Source: Hyparrhenia diplandra
Lineage: Eukaryota; Streptophyta; Magnoliopsida; Poales; Poaceae
Reading direction: 5' to 3'
Length of the DNA stretch: 64,000 nucleotides
Assembly: GCA_015847255.1 (NCBI GenBank)
Contig: JADLZK010010191.1
Location: 124,001-188,000 of the forward strand
The notes under the pieces are model-generated. The model worked only from the letters and a program-made list of their open reading frames with translations, was not told the origin of the DNA and did no database searches. Of the stretch, positions 32,301 through 43,740 are shown piece by piece. Positions within the stretch are counted from its first letter, which is position 1; each line of letters opens with the position of its first letter. The translations under genes were made by a program, and so were the position numbers.

Positions 32301-35300
32301 ATGTGAAAGGCTCAGAAAAAGTTTGAGACCACTACAACAACAGCAAACATATGAACCACATGGAGCACAGGAACTACACTATATAGTCTGGCGGTTCGAT
32401 GGTAGGGATCATGTACCTTTGTGAAGGATGTGTAATCCTCCATGGTGGAAATGGCTTGAATTTTTTTTCCAGCCATGTACACCCAAAATATGACCCCACA
32501 CAAGTTCTTAGGTTTTTTCGATAAATATTTTAATTACTATGATTTTCTTCTACCTAAACCGGCAACAAGAAGGCTAATTAAACCATGGAAACACAAGAAT
32601 ATGTCTTGGACCTCCCACGGTGATTTGCCTCCAAGGGCACATGAGACCCTGTGGAAAAGTCTAGCAAGCATTCGGCTCTTTTTCGTGGGTACGCCGATTC
32701 AAAATATAATTACAAGGTGGCGTAAGCGTAGAAATTCAAATAAACCGGGAAAAGTACCAAACCAACTCCGAAAAATCTCAAACTTCGTGGGTGCTTCCCA
32801 ATTTGCATGTGAAAGGCTCAGAAAAAGTTTGAGACCACTACAACACCGGCAAACATATGAACCACATAGAGCATAAGAACTACAATCGTATAGTCACGGT
32901 TCGATGGTAGGGATCATGTGCCTCTATGAAGGATGTGTAATCCTCCATGGTGGAAATGGCTTGAATTTTTTTTTCCAGTCATGTACACCCAAAATATGAC
33001 CCCACACAAGTTCTTAGGTTTTTGTGATAAATATTTTAATTACTATGATTTTCTTCTACCTAAACTGGCGACAAGAAGGCTAATTAAACCATGAAAACAC
33101 AAGAATATGTCTTGGACCTCCACGGTGATTTGCCTCCTAGGGCACATGAGACCCCGTGGAAAAGTCTAGCAAGCATTCCGGCTCTTTTTTGGGTGGGTAC
33201 GCTTTCAGTTCAAACTATAATTATAAGGTGGCGTCGCTCGCAGAAATTCAAATAAACGGGAAAAGTACCAAACCAACTCCGAAAAATCTAAAACTTCGTG
33301 GGTGCTTCCCAATTTGCATGTGAAAGGCTCGAGAAAAAGTTTGAGACCACTACAACACCGGCAAACATATGAACCACATGGAGCACGGGAACTACACTTT
33401 GTATAGTCCACGGTTCGATGGTAGGGATCATGTACCTTTGTGAAGGATGTGTAATCCTCCATGGTGGAAATGGCTTGAATTTTTTTTTTTTTCCAGTCAT
33501 GTACATCCAAAATATGACCCCACACAAGTTCTTAGGTTTTTTTTGATAAATATTTTAATTACTATGATTTTCTTCTACCTAAGGCGGCGACAAGAAGGCT
33601 AATTAAACCATGGAAACACAAGAATATGTCTTGGACCTCCACGGTGATTTGCCTCCTAGGGCACATGAGACCCGTGGAAAAGTCTAGCAGCATTCCAGCT
33701 CTTTTTCGTGGGTACGCTCAGTTCAAACTATAATTACAAGGTGGCGTCTCGTAGAAATTCAAATAAACTGGGAAAAGTACCAAACCAACTCTGAAAAAAT
33801 CTCAAACTTCATGGGTGCTTCCCAATTTGCATGTGAAAGGCTCGAGAAAAAAGTTTGAGACCACTACAACACCGACAAACATATGAACCACATGGAGCAC
33901 ATTAACTACCTTTGTATAGTCCTCGGGTTCGATGGTAGGGATCATGTACCTTGTGAAGGATGTGTAATCCTCCTTGGTGGAAATGGTTTGAATTTTTTTT
34001 TTCCAGCCATGTACACCCAAAATATGACCCCACATAAGTTCTTAGGTTTTTTCGATAAATATTTTAATTACTATGATTTTCTTCTACCTAAACCGGGCAA
34101 CAAGAAGGCTAATTAAACCATGGAAACACAAGAATATGTCTTGTACCTCCACGGTGATTTGCCTCCTAGGGCACATGAGATTTTGTGGAAAAAGTCTAGC
34201 AAAGCATTCGGCTCTTTTCGTGGGTGCCTTTCGAGTTCAAACTATAATTACAAGGTGACATCGCGAGAAATTCAAATAAAGCGGGAAAAGTACCAAACCA
34301 ACTCCGAAAAATCTCAAACTTCGTGGGTGCTTCCCAATTTGCATGTGAAAGGCTCAGAAAAAGTTTGAGACCACTACAACACCGGTAAACATATGAACCA
34401 CATGGAGCATAGGAACTACACTGTATAGTCCTGGTTCGATGGTAGGGATCATGTACCTTTGTGAAGGATGTGTAATCCTCCATGGTGAAAATGGCTTGAA
34501 TTTTTTTTTCCAGTCATGTACACCCAAAATATGACCCCACACAAGTTCTTAGGTTTTTTTGATAAATATTTTAATTACTATGATTTTCTTCTACCTAAAC
34601 TGGCGACAAGAAGGCTAATTAAACCATGGAAACACAAGAATATGTCTTGGACCTCCACGGTGATTTGCCTCCTAGGGCACATGAGACCCTGTGGAAAAGT
34701 CTAGCAGCATTCCGGCTCTTTTCGTGGGTACGCTCAGTTCAAACTATAATTACAAGGTGGCGTCGCTGCTTGAGAAATTCAAATAAACGAGGGAAAAGTA
34801 CCACACCAACTCCGAAAAATCTCAAACTTCGTGGGTGCTTCCCAATTTGCATGTGAAAGGCTCGAGAAAAAGTTTGAGACCACTACAACACCCGGCAAAC
34901 ATATGAACCACATGGAGCACAAGAACTACAATCAGTATAGTTACGGGTTCGATGGTAGGGATCATGTACCTTTGTGAAGGATATGTAATCCTCCATGGTG
35001 GAAATGGCTTGAATTTTTTTTCCAGTCATGTACACCCAAAATATGACCCCACACAAGTTATTAGGTTTTTCGATAAATATTTTAATTACTATGATTTTCT
35101 TCTACCTAAAGCGGGCGACAAGAAGGCTAATTAAACCATGGAAACACAAGAATATGTCTTGGACCTCCACGGTGATTTGCCTCCTAGGGCACATGAGACC
35201 CCCGTGGAAAAAAGTCTAGCAGCATTAGGCTATTTTCGTGGGTACGCTCAGTTCAAAATATAATTACAAGGTGGCGCGCGTAGAAATTCAAATAAAACGG

Positions 35301-35926
35301 GAAAAAGTACCAAACCAACTCCGAAAAAAATCTCAAACTTCGTGGGTGCTTCCCAATTTGCATGTGAAAGGCTCGAGAAAAAGTTTAAGACCACTACAAC
35401 ACCTAAGCAAACATATGAACCACATGGAGCATAAAAACTACACTTTGTATAGTCCTAGTTCGATGGTAGGGATCATGTGCCTCTATGAAGGATGTGTAAT
35501 CCTCCATGGTGGAAATGGCTTGAATTTTTTTCCCACCATGTACACCCAAAATATGACCCCACATAAGTTCTTAGGTTTTTCTGATAAATATTTTAATTAC
35601 TATGATTTTCTTCGACCTAAATCTGGCGACAAGAAGGCTAATTAAACCATGAAAACACAAGAATTTTTCTTGGACCTCCACGGTGATTTGCCTCCTAGGG
35701 CACATGAGACCACTGTGGAAAAGTCTAGCAACATTCCGTCTCTTTTTCGTGGGTACGCTCAGTTCAAACTATAATTACAAGGTGGCGCCGCGAGAAATTC
35801 AAATAAAGCGGGAAAAGTACCAAACCAACTCAGGAAAATCTCAAACTTCGTGGGTGCTTCCCCATTTGCATGTGAAAGGCTCGAGAAAAAGTTTAAGACC
35901 ACATGGGCCACAAGAACATTACAAAT
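29365..35926. repeat. Tandem array: 13 units of about 508 bp inside the CACTA
   Basis: The block CATGTACCTTTGTGAAGG (or its close variant CATGTGCCTCTATGAAGG) recurs at 29371, 29876, 30384, 30891, 31399, 31902, 32410, 32915, 33429, 33943, 34450, 34963 and 35474, a spacing of 503-514 bp. The rest of each unit is almost identical: ACACCCAAAATATGACCCC, CTCCACGGTGATTTGCC, TTTGAGACCACTACAACACC. The last unit is cut short near its end. Open frames on both strands recur only because the unit recurs, and they break differently in each copy, so I do not call genes. Variation is confined to a few fixed points in the unit. Confidence 0.95.
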
Positions 35927-36049
35927 TAATTAGGAAGTAAGCATACAACCTTACAAATAATTAACATAGTAAACACACTAATAATCATCATCATCGCCGT
36001 TGGGATCAATATTGTGTCCAGCTTGTGATCCATGCACACGAATGTAGGA

Positions 36050-37020
36050 TTATAGAAATATCGGGTAATTGATGTCACGGATTAAGTATCCGCTTGAGTC
36101 GATGAAGGTCAATGCCCTTATGATTGCACTCTCTCGTCCCTCGCGAGGACGTAAAAATGCTCGACCATAGATATAACCTCTTGAGCGACCAATGCCTAAG
36201 TTAGTAAACCTTATGCGATATTGTCACCCTTCCGTAGTTTGCTGGCCAAGGTGTGCACGCGAAGTCCCAATCGTACCGAAGTCGGTGCGTAGCTTGGTCA
36301 AGAACGCCGCCAAGCCACATGCAGCATAAGTAAGATCGTGGAGCAAAATCTGCAAGTGGGAGAATCAAAATGAATGAGGATGATGTGAATCTATCTAATA
36401 TGCATTGCCAAAATGATGAATTTAATTTATTACCACATCATCATGGTTGTAACTCCCAACATATTCGCTATATTGCCATGGGGGGATATTATCGCCAGAC
36501 AAGGCAAATATCTTGAAGTCGAGAAATCGAGGCACAATGTAGCAAACATGTCGAAGAGAATCTAAGCACAAGGAAACGGCATGGTACTCGGCATTTTGCA
36601 CGGTCGTTCTCTTGTTTCCCTCTCGTGGATTAGGTGGCTATTGTGTCCTGGAATCCTCGAAGGGATGTAAAAACTTATTTCACACGTATATAGTTGATGA
36701 CCCGGTGACGATGCTCTAGATGTCGTGGTCTCCACAAAAACGAGAGATAGAGAACCGGCTAAGTCTTTGTTTCTAGCCATTGTATTGGGGATAAAGTATG
36801 TGAAACATATAAATGCAACAAAATAACGTTAAGTTAAACTAATTGTCCATGTATTTGTTATAGTAAAAAAAAAAAAAAAAAAATGTTAGAAAAAAATTAC
36901 ATACGATGGTCGGATAAGGGAATGGCCTTGTGTCCACACCGAGTGGGCGAATGGCTCATCACCGCCGTGGAAACCTAGTTCTTGTGGTGGCGGCAAAGGC
37001 GGAGGACCGCCACCACCGAG
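36050..37020 (-). pseudogene. Unrecognised multi-exon coding remnant inside the CACTA
   Basis: Read right to left, protein-like segments appear in order. First is GGGGPPPLPPPQELGFHGGD with VWTQGHSLIRPSYV, ending at a GT donor near 36904. Next are YTCEISFYIPSRIPGHNSHL and, after a frame break, QNAEYHAVSLCLDSLRH, FLDFKIFALSGDNIPPW and YVGSYNHDDVV, ending at a GT donor near 36433. A likely intron (about 36353-36433, acceptor TTGCAG) leads to ILLHDLTYAACGLAAFLTKL. The last part reads YGRAFLRPREGRESAIIRAL and ends at a stop at 36050. I do not recognise the family. It could be a CACTA-encoded protein or a captured host gene. Frame breaks near 36610 and 36230 make it non-functional as read. Confidence 0.4.
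36864..36882 (+). repeat. Poly(A) tract
   Basis: An uninterrupted run of about 19 A. No target duplication around it was recognised. Confidence 0.85.
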
Positions 37021-37280
37021 CGATAAAAAGGAAAAAAAGGACAAAGCTCATAAATATATATAGTGTATATATATATATATGTATTGTTTATATGCATATT
37101 ATATAGAATTCTAGACAAAAAAAAATATCCTTACCAATGTAATATCCTCGGAGCCATGAACAAATCTCCTAGAAAGAGAGAGAGAGTGAAAGAGCTGAGT
37201 GGATTTCGTCGGAGAGTGACCGGAGCTCGTGGGTGCGTGCTTGGGTATGTGTGTGGATGCGGCCGGGCGCATTGATTTAT

Positions 37281-37450
37281 AGCGATTGATCGGTGCGAGG
37301 TATATCACTTTGCCGGGTATTAAGATATACCCGGTAGTGATAACAACATGACTACCGGTTATTTGAATGGAGCCGGCGGTGAATACAATATCACTACCGG
37401 TTGTTTGTATGTATCCGGCGGTGAATTCACGGTGTTGTTATTTCACTTTC
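37281..37450. repeat. Internal subterminal-like CACTA motifs, first cluster
   Basis: TTGCCGGGTATTAAG, ATACCCGGTAGTGATAAC, ACTACCGGTTATTTGAATG and CCGGCGGTGAATAC are the same kind of motif as at the ends of the 13-kb element, but lie 3 kb from its right end. They may be the end of an older or nested CACTA. Confidence 0.55.
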
Positions 37451-38759
37451 GGTTTGCATGCATGCATTGTTGCAGTGTGCTCGCATATGTATGCAGTAGA
37501 TGCTTCCGCAATTTGGGGTTTTGGTTATCTGTTCTTAAGGGGATATGGATGTGAATAAAATTCATTATCGTTCTTTTGTTTTTGTTACATATATAACTTT
37601 ATTTCATTCACATTAGATTTGGATATATATATGTTGAATTTTCCTCACAATATGCAAAGCATATTTCATTGACGCAACCGTCTTTATTGCAACCGTCTTT
37701 ATTATGTTCGATGAAGGGTAAAAAATGAAAACTCAAAGGTATCGAAGAGACAATCAAGATTCATATCAAACAAAAAATACAGCGTGATAAGAAATTTGAT
37801 TGCATATATTTCCATAACAAAGACCTTACATTACATATATTTCCATAGCAAAGACCTTACATAGAACTAAATATATGGTAACAAAGACCAATTCACAATA
37901 GGTCAATGCTACAATCAAAGTGTACAAACACATTAAAATTTAACCACCTCGGTAAGTCTCTTGTAGCATCTTCTCGGATCGAAGAAGTGGCGAGGCTGCT
38001 ACGTGCACTCATTGAGGAGGTTGGAGGATGAGATTCACCGGGAGCTTCATCGTCGGCCCAAACTTGACCATTGGACCGAGGATGAAATCACAAAGTAACT
38101 AGGTCCAATGAGGGTTGTTTTTCCATGGATGCACCATATGATTCGGATACTATATGCCCATGTGCCGGGATATTGGTGAACACTAGCACCCCAAAGCACA
38201 AGGACTCAGGACTCTTAATATGAGTCCGAGTTCGATCTTAAATCATGGCACCCTACGTGAAGCCGCAAGCCCCGGTGTCTCTCCTTCATCAGTAAGACTC
38301 TTCTAGCACCTTTTACGTAAACCATTTTCTTGGACTAGGCATATCTGTATGTGGAGGGCTTTCTCCCAAAGAAAGGCCATATGTATGTGGAACTGGAAAG
38401 TACTGCTAGCAAAGAAGATCGAGGACGAAGAACAAGGAAAATAAGGAGAAAAAGATTTCCTAGATCCAAAACCCATGACACTAAAATTCAAAACTAAGCC
38501 CTCTCAGTATTTTTGAGGAGAGGGTTAGGAACTACTTTGGACGAACCAAGAATGCAAGAAACGAGAGGAGAAGGCGGGTGCAAAACACAGCGTCCCCCTT
38601 GCCGTTTAAATAGGCGAGATGGCGTGGTTGAGTCGACTGCCGTTATACGGAGGACGTGGCAGCGGAAGTCGCGCCAAAGATTGGTGCGATGGTCACCCGG
38701 TCGAGTTGAGAACTATGCGGTCGTTGAATTTTTCGAAATCCTGCGGGTCTAAGTTTTCA
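37451..38759. other. CACTA interior without a recognised gene
   Basis: An AT-rich half (37540-37960) is followed by mixed sequence. I see no coding region with family support. ORFs near 38303-38752 are short and unsupported. Confidence 0.5.
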
Positions 38760-39080
38760 CCCGCAAGTGATGTCGAATACCACTGGTAGAAAGATCTGCA
38801 CCGGCAAAAGATCTACCCATCGCGCGGGTGTGAAACTACGCCCGGCGTTGATCTACACATCACCGCCGGGTGTGAAACTACACCCGGCAATGTTTTAATT
38901 GACATTGATTTAACCCGCCGACGTTTTGCAGAGGTGCCACAGGCTTTTCTCATCGATTCGAGAGACACGCCGATTTCCTAACCGGCGGTGAATGCTATCG
39001 GGCAACGCGGTTCTCCAAGCGATGCAAAGCACAAAGCCACCGCGGAACACGCTAAGTGAACGTGACACTACTGATTGTGG
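38760..39080. repeat. Internal subterminal-like CACTA motifs, second cluster, with a CACTGGTAGAAAG terminus
   Basis: CACTGGTAGAAAG at 38781 looks like a CACTA terminus of a different subfamily and is followed by GCACCGGCAAAAG, GCGGGTGTGAAACTACGCC and CACCGCCGGGTG motifs. No matching inverted end was found, so this may be the remains of a second CACTA within the larger one. Confidence 0.5.
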
Positions 39081-39132
39081 TAAAAAAAAAAAAACAAATG
39101 ATGGCTATCCGTTGGGCGGTACAAAGTTTGAT

Positions 39133-39141
39133 TCTATAAAT
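39133..39141 (+). promoter_or_regulatory. TATA-like element
   Basis: CTATAAATA lies about 100 bp before a pyrimidine-rich stretch (CTCCCTCCCTCC) like a plant 5' UTR. No supported gene follows directly. Confidence 0.3.
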
Positions 39142-39610
39142 AGCCCGGCGGTGTTGTGGACGTGCTACGACTTGTTGAGTGTGTCATTTTCGTGCTCCGG
39201 CCCGCCAGAAGTCTCTCGCCTCCCTCCCTCCCTCCTCCGCTCCCTCACCCGTCGGCATCGAAGGTACGTGTGGTTGATCTTGTAGCAATGGTAAACAATG
39301 TGAAGCATGCATTCCTTGTTTCAAAATAACAATGCTAAACTCGATCATCGTTCTTGAAAAAAAAATGGTCAAAAACTGGCTTGTTGGGGATCGAACCGGG
39401 AATTTCGAGATTGGGTGTTGGGAAACGCCGTGCCGGCCGAGGAAGCGGCCATTGGAAACGCGCAAGAAACGCGTAGCGTGGGTCGGCCTTTCGTGGGGGA
39501 GACGGGCCGATCGCGATGGCCATTGGATGAGCCGGTCGCGGCGTTGTTGATGTTTTCATGGCGCCACGTCTTGGGAATGACTATGGACTGCATGCATTCC
39601 ATGGCTTGCT

Positions 39611-39619
39611 ACTATATAA
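39611..39619 (+). promoter_or_regulatory. TATA-like element before a small ORF
   Basis: CTATATAAG lies 93 bp before the ATG at 39704 and is followed by a CT-rich leader (TAGCCTCTCTCTTTCC), the usual layout of a plant promoter and 5' UTR. Confidence 0.4.
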
Positions 39620-39703
39620 GAACGCTCTGATTTGGTACCATCTCCATCGCTAATTAGCCTCTCTCTTTCCATAAACCCCGTGCAGCTAGCTTCTTCTTCA
39701 TCG

Positions 39704-39925
39704 ATGAGATGGCCGGGCGTCTACACCAATGAGGAGCTTGTCTTCACCGTGGGGGCGCCTCCCACGACGCCCTCCGGAAGCTCACCGGCCTGGCCGAAGA
39801 AGTCGGCCCGCCAACGGTGGCTTGGCCGTTGGTGGAGAAGGCGAACTTCTACGCCCATCAAGGTCGAGGCCATGGCCGACATCCTCGCTAGGGGATACCG
39901 CCAGGCCGGGCGGAGCTCTGTGTAG
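39704..39925 (+). CDS. Small hypothetical ORF near the right end of the CACTA
   Basis: A 73-codon frame begins MRWPGVYTNEELVFTVG and ends AGRSSV. It follows a TATA-like element and a CT-rich leader, which is the only reason for the call. I recognise no family. The sequence is very GC-rich, and another frame (SHDALRKLTGLAEEVGPP, then VAWPLVEKANFYAHQGR) looks at least as protein-like from about 39755. A captured gene 5' end with a frameshift is therefore possible. The CACTA subterminal repeats follow from about 40200. Confidence 0.2.
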   Translation: MRWPGVYTNEELVFTVGAPPTTPSGSSPAWPKKSARQRWLGRWWRRRTSTPIKVEAMADILARGYRQAGRSSV

Positions 39926-40199
39926 CCGGGCGGCGGAACGCGGCCGGCGGCGAGGACGAGGCCGGCAACGACGACGAGGCCTAGGCGGTTGGCGGCGGAC
40001 GGGCGATGGCGGCATAGCGCGCGCGGCGGAGGCGATGGCGGCCGCCGCTTTTTTTATTTTTTCGTTTTGTAAATATATTATCTAGTAATATATAATGACT
40101 CTCAAGTCATTTTTAATTCATCTCCGTTCTGTTTCTATCGTTTATTTTTACTGATCCTTCTTCATTCAACCCCTTGAGCTATCGGTTCCTTTAATTTGC

Positions 40200-40493
40200 T
40201 TCCCCTCCCAAATCGCTATCGGTTCTAACTCAACCCGGTTGTGTCGATCTTGAAATCGCTTTCGGTTCTAATTCGAACCTGCGAGTGATACGCGGTCCAT
40301 CAAGACCCTTTCTTTGGGGAACGATTCAACCTGGTGGTGATCCGAGTCTTCACTGCCGGAATTTGTCGAATCCATGGAGTTTCGAAGTTTCCAGCGCCGA
40401 ACGGTTCATCCTGCCGGGCAAGCGTCAACACTGCCGGTGGATTAAATTCGCAAAGTGATGCCGGCGGTAGTGATGAGCGAATCTGTAGTAGTG
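40200..40493. repeat. Right subterminal and terminal repeats of the 13-kb CACTA
   Basis: Motifs such as AACCTGGTGGTGATCC, CACTGCCGGAAT, CCTGCCGGGCAAG and GCCGGCGGTAGTGATGAG lead to the terminus TCTGTAGTAGTG, followed by the target duplication AAT. Confidence 0.8.
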
Positions 40494-40598
40494 AATGAAG
40501 CATGTGCTAATGCTAAAGCACACTTAATTTGGATGGGTTGATCTCACGGCATGAAAAATACCTTTGTTAATTAATAAAATTCTAGAAATGAACTAAGG

Positions 40599-43500
40599 CT
40601 TCCACCCATTGTCGATCACGGATGGACCTCGACCGGATCCTCCCGACTCTTCGTCAACCTCCGACCTGCGACCCAACCCTCCCAGATCCGCTTGCTCGCT
40701 AGCTTCTCCCACCCATCGGAGCCCGGATCCTCAACCAACGTCATTTGATCTACCCGTTGATGGGCCTCTCTCCGCCGCCATGGCTCCTGCGAGATCGAGG
40801 CCCTCGATGCTACCGTCCAACCGCCCAAGTTGTCATTTGCTTGTACCCGAGCTTGGCTTGCGGCCTACGTGCGGTGCCCTCTCCATGCCGCTAGCGACTT
40901 AGACCGGTGTGGAGAGGGGATTTGTCCTCGCGTTAGGCGCATCGGGCATGTTGCTGCCCGCTGCGGAGGCAACGCCCGTGAAGGAGTCCGCCGGCCTCTT
41001 GCAGTCGCAAGTGGAGGGCGAACCGGTGCTGTCCCAACCGTTGTGCTCGTCATCCCGCCCCTTCCTCCAAAGCAGCCTGTCCGTCGCCAACCCCCCGACG
41101 CCGGCTTCGTGCGCCCATCTGCTCCGAGCTGCTCACCGTCTCCCTCCACCACAGCCCCAAGCAGGCCAGGCCTCTCCGGTGACGCCGGGCCGCCGCGGTA
41201 CTGCTGATTTGGTGGCAGCGGAAAATCCTCTCCTCCGACGCCGACCCCCTTCGTGCCCTCTCGCCGGTAGGTCCAAGGTGGAGCGTTGGGAGGACGTGTG
41301 CTTGTCGAGGACGATGACTTCGTGGGACGAGGTGGACTATGAGCCCTCCCCGCACTACCTCAGCACTACGTGTCGCGCCGTCTTGTCGTCGCCGAACACA
41401 CACTACTACAGAATTGATTTTGTGTGGTGTTTGATTTCATTTTCCGTGGCGGGCTTTTGAGAAACCGCCACGGAAAATACCCTAATTAACCGTGGCGGTC
41501 ATTTTCTATTAACCGTGGCGGTTTATAAAACACCGTGGCGTTTTTATTAAAACCGCCACCGAAATCGATTAACCGTGGCATTTTTATTAAAAACCGCCAC
41601 GGTAAATGAGGCCCAGAGTTTCAACCCACTGCACATCTCGCGGCCCATTTAGCCCAACAAAAATGGTGGACGTATATAACCTGAGGAGTGAAACCCTAAC
41701 CCATTATTTTCCACCTCACCAGTCCCCTTCTCTCTCCACCACCACCCTCCCTTCTCTCCCCACACTTCACACCGCCGCCGGTCCTCTCCACCCCCCTTCC
41801 CTCCCCGACATCGACGCCGGTCCTCTCCCCGACCCGGCCTCCTCCCCTCCCCTCACCCGATGGCGACGCGGCCTCCTCCTCCCTCCCCCCCCCGACGCCG
41901 GTCCTCTCCACCCCGACGGCGACGGGGGTGGTGCCGAGGCGGCGGCGGTGGTGGTGGCGGCCCCGAGCGGATCCGGCACGCGGCGGCTTCCACCGGCGAG
42001 GGCGACCCCGGATCCGCGGAATCCGATGGATCCGCCTGTCGACGGCAAAGGGATCCGGCGGGCGCCCTCCTTGGGCACAGATCAGCGAGATCCCGGCGGC
42101 GACAGGCCCTCGGCGGCGGCGGCCCAGATTTGGGCCTGGATCGGGCTTTTTTTTTTTGTATTTTTATTTTATTTTCGGTGGCGGTTTTTGTGGATCGGAA
42201 AACCGCCATGGTTAATGAATCGATTTTCCATGACCTTCCATTGGTGGCGATTCTAAAACCGCCACACAAAAATCAAATAAGTAGTAGTGACGGGCGGTGC
42301 CGCTGGACGCACGGTGGGTCTCGCACGGCCCTTGACGTCGTCGAGCATGTCAACCCCACCCTTGCCATTGCATCGGGGGCGGTCGAGCCCCCCGCTCGGG
42401 GCAGGGGGTGCAGCTCCCGGCTACGGCGGTGATGGCATCTTGGGCAAGAACCCCGTCGTCGGAACCGGACATTTGAAGCGCAGCCCGGCACCATCTTCGT
42501 TATCGGGTGAGGACCCGAGATGTCGTCGGCCCCCTTGCGGCGCTTCCTCATCCGCCTCGCTCGGGTCCCCGAGCGAGCTTCGGCCGACACCCAGCCTCAC
42601 GCGTCCCTACACACCAACGGCTCGACCAAAGCCATCGGGCTCCACCACCGGTGGCCACCGTTGTCGCCATTGCGTGCCCCATCCTAGGTTCTCAACGAAG
42701 CCAAGGGTCCTACGGCGTCGTTGATGCATGCCCTATCGATGACGGCGACTTCACACTCGTTTAGAGGCGTAGGTCGTGTCACCGTCCCTTTGTCGGGCTC
42801 TACTTCAACTACCGGTTGGGGAGCATGTTGATGTCCGATGCTTCTCCCTATCCCGCTGTCTCTCCTACCTGCATGAGGCATCGGGCCAGCAACATCATCG
42901 CCCACACAACACCCCTCCATGAGCCGTGCGCAGGGGCCTCGACGCCTTGCTTGAGGAGCCCCGACACTGTATTGAGGACCGCCGTGATGTCAACAATCGT
43001 GGCAGTGTCCAGGACACTCTAGGGGCATCCAGGCCGCTAGTGGCTCATTTCTTCATCGAACAAATTCTATATTCAGCCCCCTCAATATCGGCCTCGCCCC
43101 AGCTGAAGAGTGGCGCCATGCCATCAATGGAGGTGAGCAACGCCACACGGTGTCGTCAACATCGACATCGGAGTAGGCCATGGAGGGAGATCAGTACCGC
43201 TATGAATGTTGCCACCTCTCCTGATCCGCTTGCAGTTAGTGTTGTGCGTGGGCAATGGGCCTCCCGTATGTGTTGACCCGATGCTCGATGAGCTCGCCGC
43301 CTCCCTCCCTCGCGGGACATAGTGCTCCTATCTGCGCTCGCAGTACCTTTTCTGGAGGCACAGGCGGTGTTGGTGGACACCTCGTTACGGACGGTTGAGC
43401 TCGGATTTGATGTCGTGCATCCCTCCGTTGTTTCCACAGAAGAGGCGAGCAACCATTCACCAACGGTTAAGAGGGAATCCGTCCATGAGCTTTTCCCGAT

Positions 43501-43740
43501 GATATGTCCAAGCCGCACTTAGTCCACAGCAAGGGGTCAGTGAGCCCTCCAACCTCTACTCCATTGCAAGATTGGTTACTTAGTTTGTACAACCCTATTG
43601 CTCTGCCGTTATAGCCGGCGATTATTGTAAAGTATTGTTCTGTACCATACTTTGGCACCTCACCATTGGCTGATAGAGGTTGTAACCGTGCTCTGATTTC
43701 CCTTAATGTGGTACGCGCACAATGCGCGCTTTCGAAAAAA
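40599..43740 (+). mobile_element. Poly(A)-tailed insertion (LINE-like or retrogene-like) with 12-bp target duplication
   Basis: AATGAACTAAGG occurs at 40587-40598 and again at 43741-43752. The second copy is preceded by a short A run (TTCGAAAAAA). A target duplication over 10 bp plus a 3' A tail is the signature of target-primed retrotransposition. The insert is GC-rich and has many frames; one near 43270-43520 reads DELAASLPRG in one frame and VELGFDVVHPSVVS in another. No reverse transcriptase or endonuclease motif was found, so this is a truncated LINE, a non-autonomous element or a processed transcript. A CACTA element (41401-42289) has inserted into it. Confidence 0.7.
41401..42289. mobile_element. 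889-bp non-autonomous CACTA, possibly carrying a captured gene 5' end
   Basis: The left end CACTACTACAGAATTG is identical over 16 bp to the left end of the 13-kb CACTA. The right end is AAGTAGTAGTG, sharing 9 bp of the terminal repeat. Flanking triplets are ACA and ACG, an imperfect duplication. Subterminal motifs AACCGTGGCGG and AACCGCCACGG recur in both orientations at both ends. The interior (41660-41760) reads like a gene start: GTATATAACC, AACCCTAACCC, then a CT-rich leader followed by a very GC-rich stretch. No transposase is present. Confidence 0.75.

Larger units (their letters stand above)
27479..40493. mobile_element. 13-kb CACTA transposon
   Basis: The left end reads CACTACTACAGAATTG and the right end TCTGTAGTAGTG, giving 12-bp perfect terminal inverted repeats. 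Both are flanked by AAT (27476-27478 and 40494-40496), the 3-bp duplication expected for CACTA elements. Short GC-rich subterminal motifs of the ACCGCCGGG and CCGGCGGTGA type crowd both ends. The interior holds a GC-rich block, a 13-unit tandem array, a minus-strand coding remnant and a promoter-like region. I found no transposase (TNPD-type) motifs, so it looks non-autonomous. Confidence 0.9.

Noticed and set aside
29365..35926. Repeated short ORFs in every unit of the array as a multicopy peptide family.
   Set aside because: They occur on both strands, break at different points in each unit and have no start context or motif in common beyond the DNA repeat.
29365..35926. A CRISPR-like array.
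   Set aside because: Units are 508 bp tandem copies without short repeats and unique spacers, and the genome is a plant's.
39385..39399. GGGATCGAACCGGG, which looks like a tRNA T-arm on the minus strand.
   Set aside because: No acceptor stem, anticodon arm or A box is found at the right distance, so a tRNA gene is not supported.
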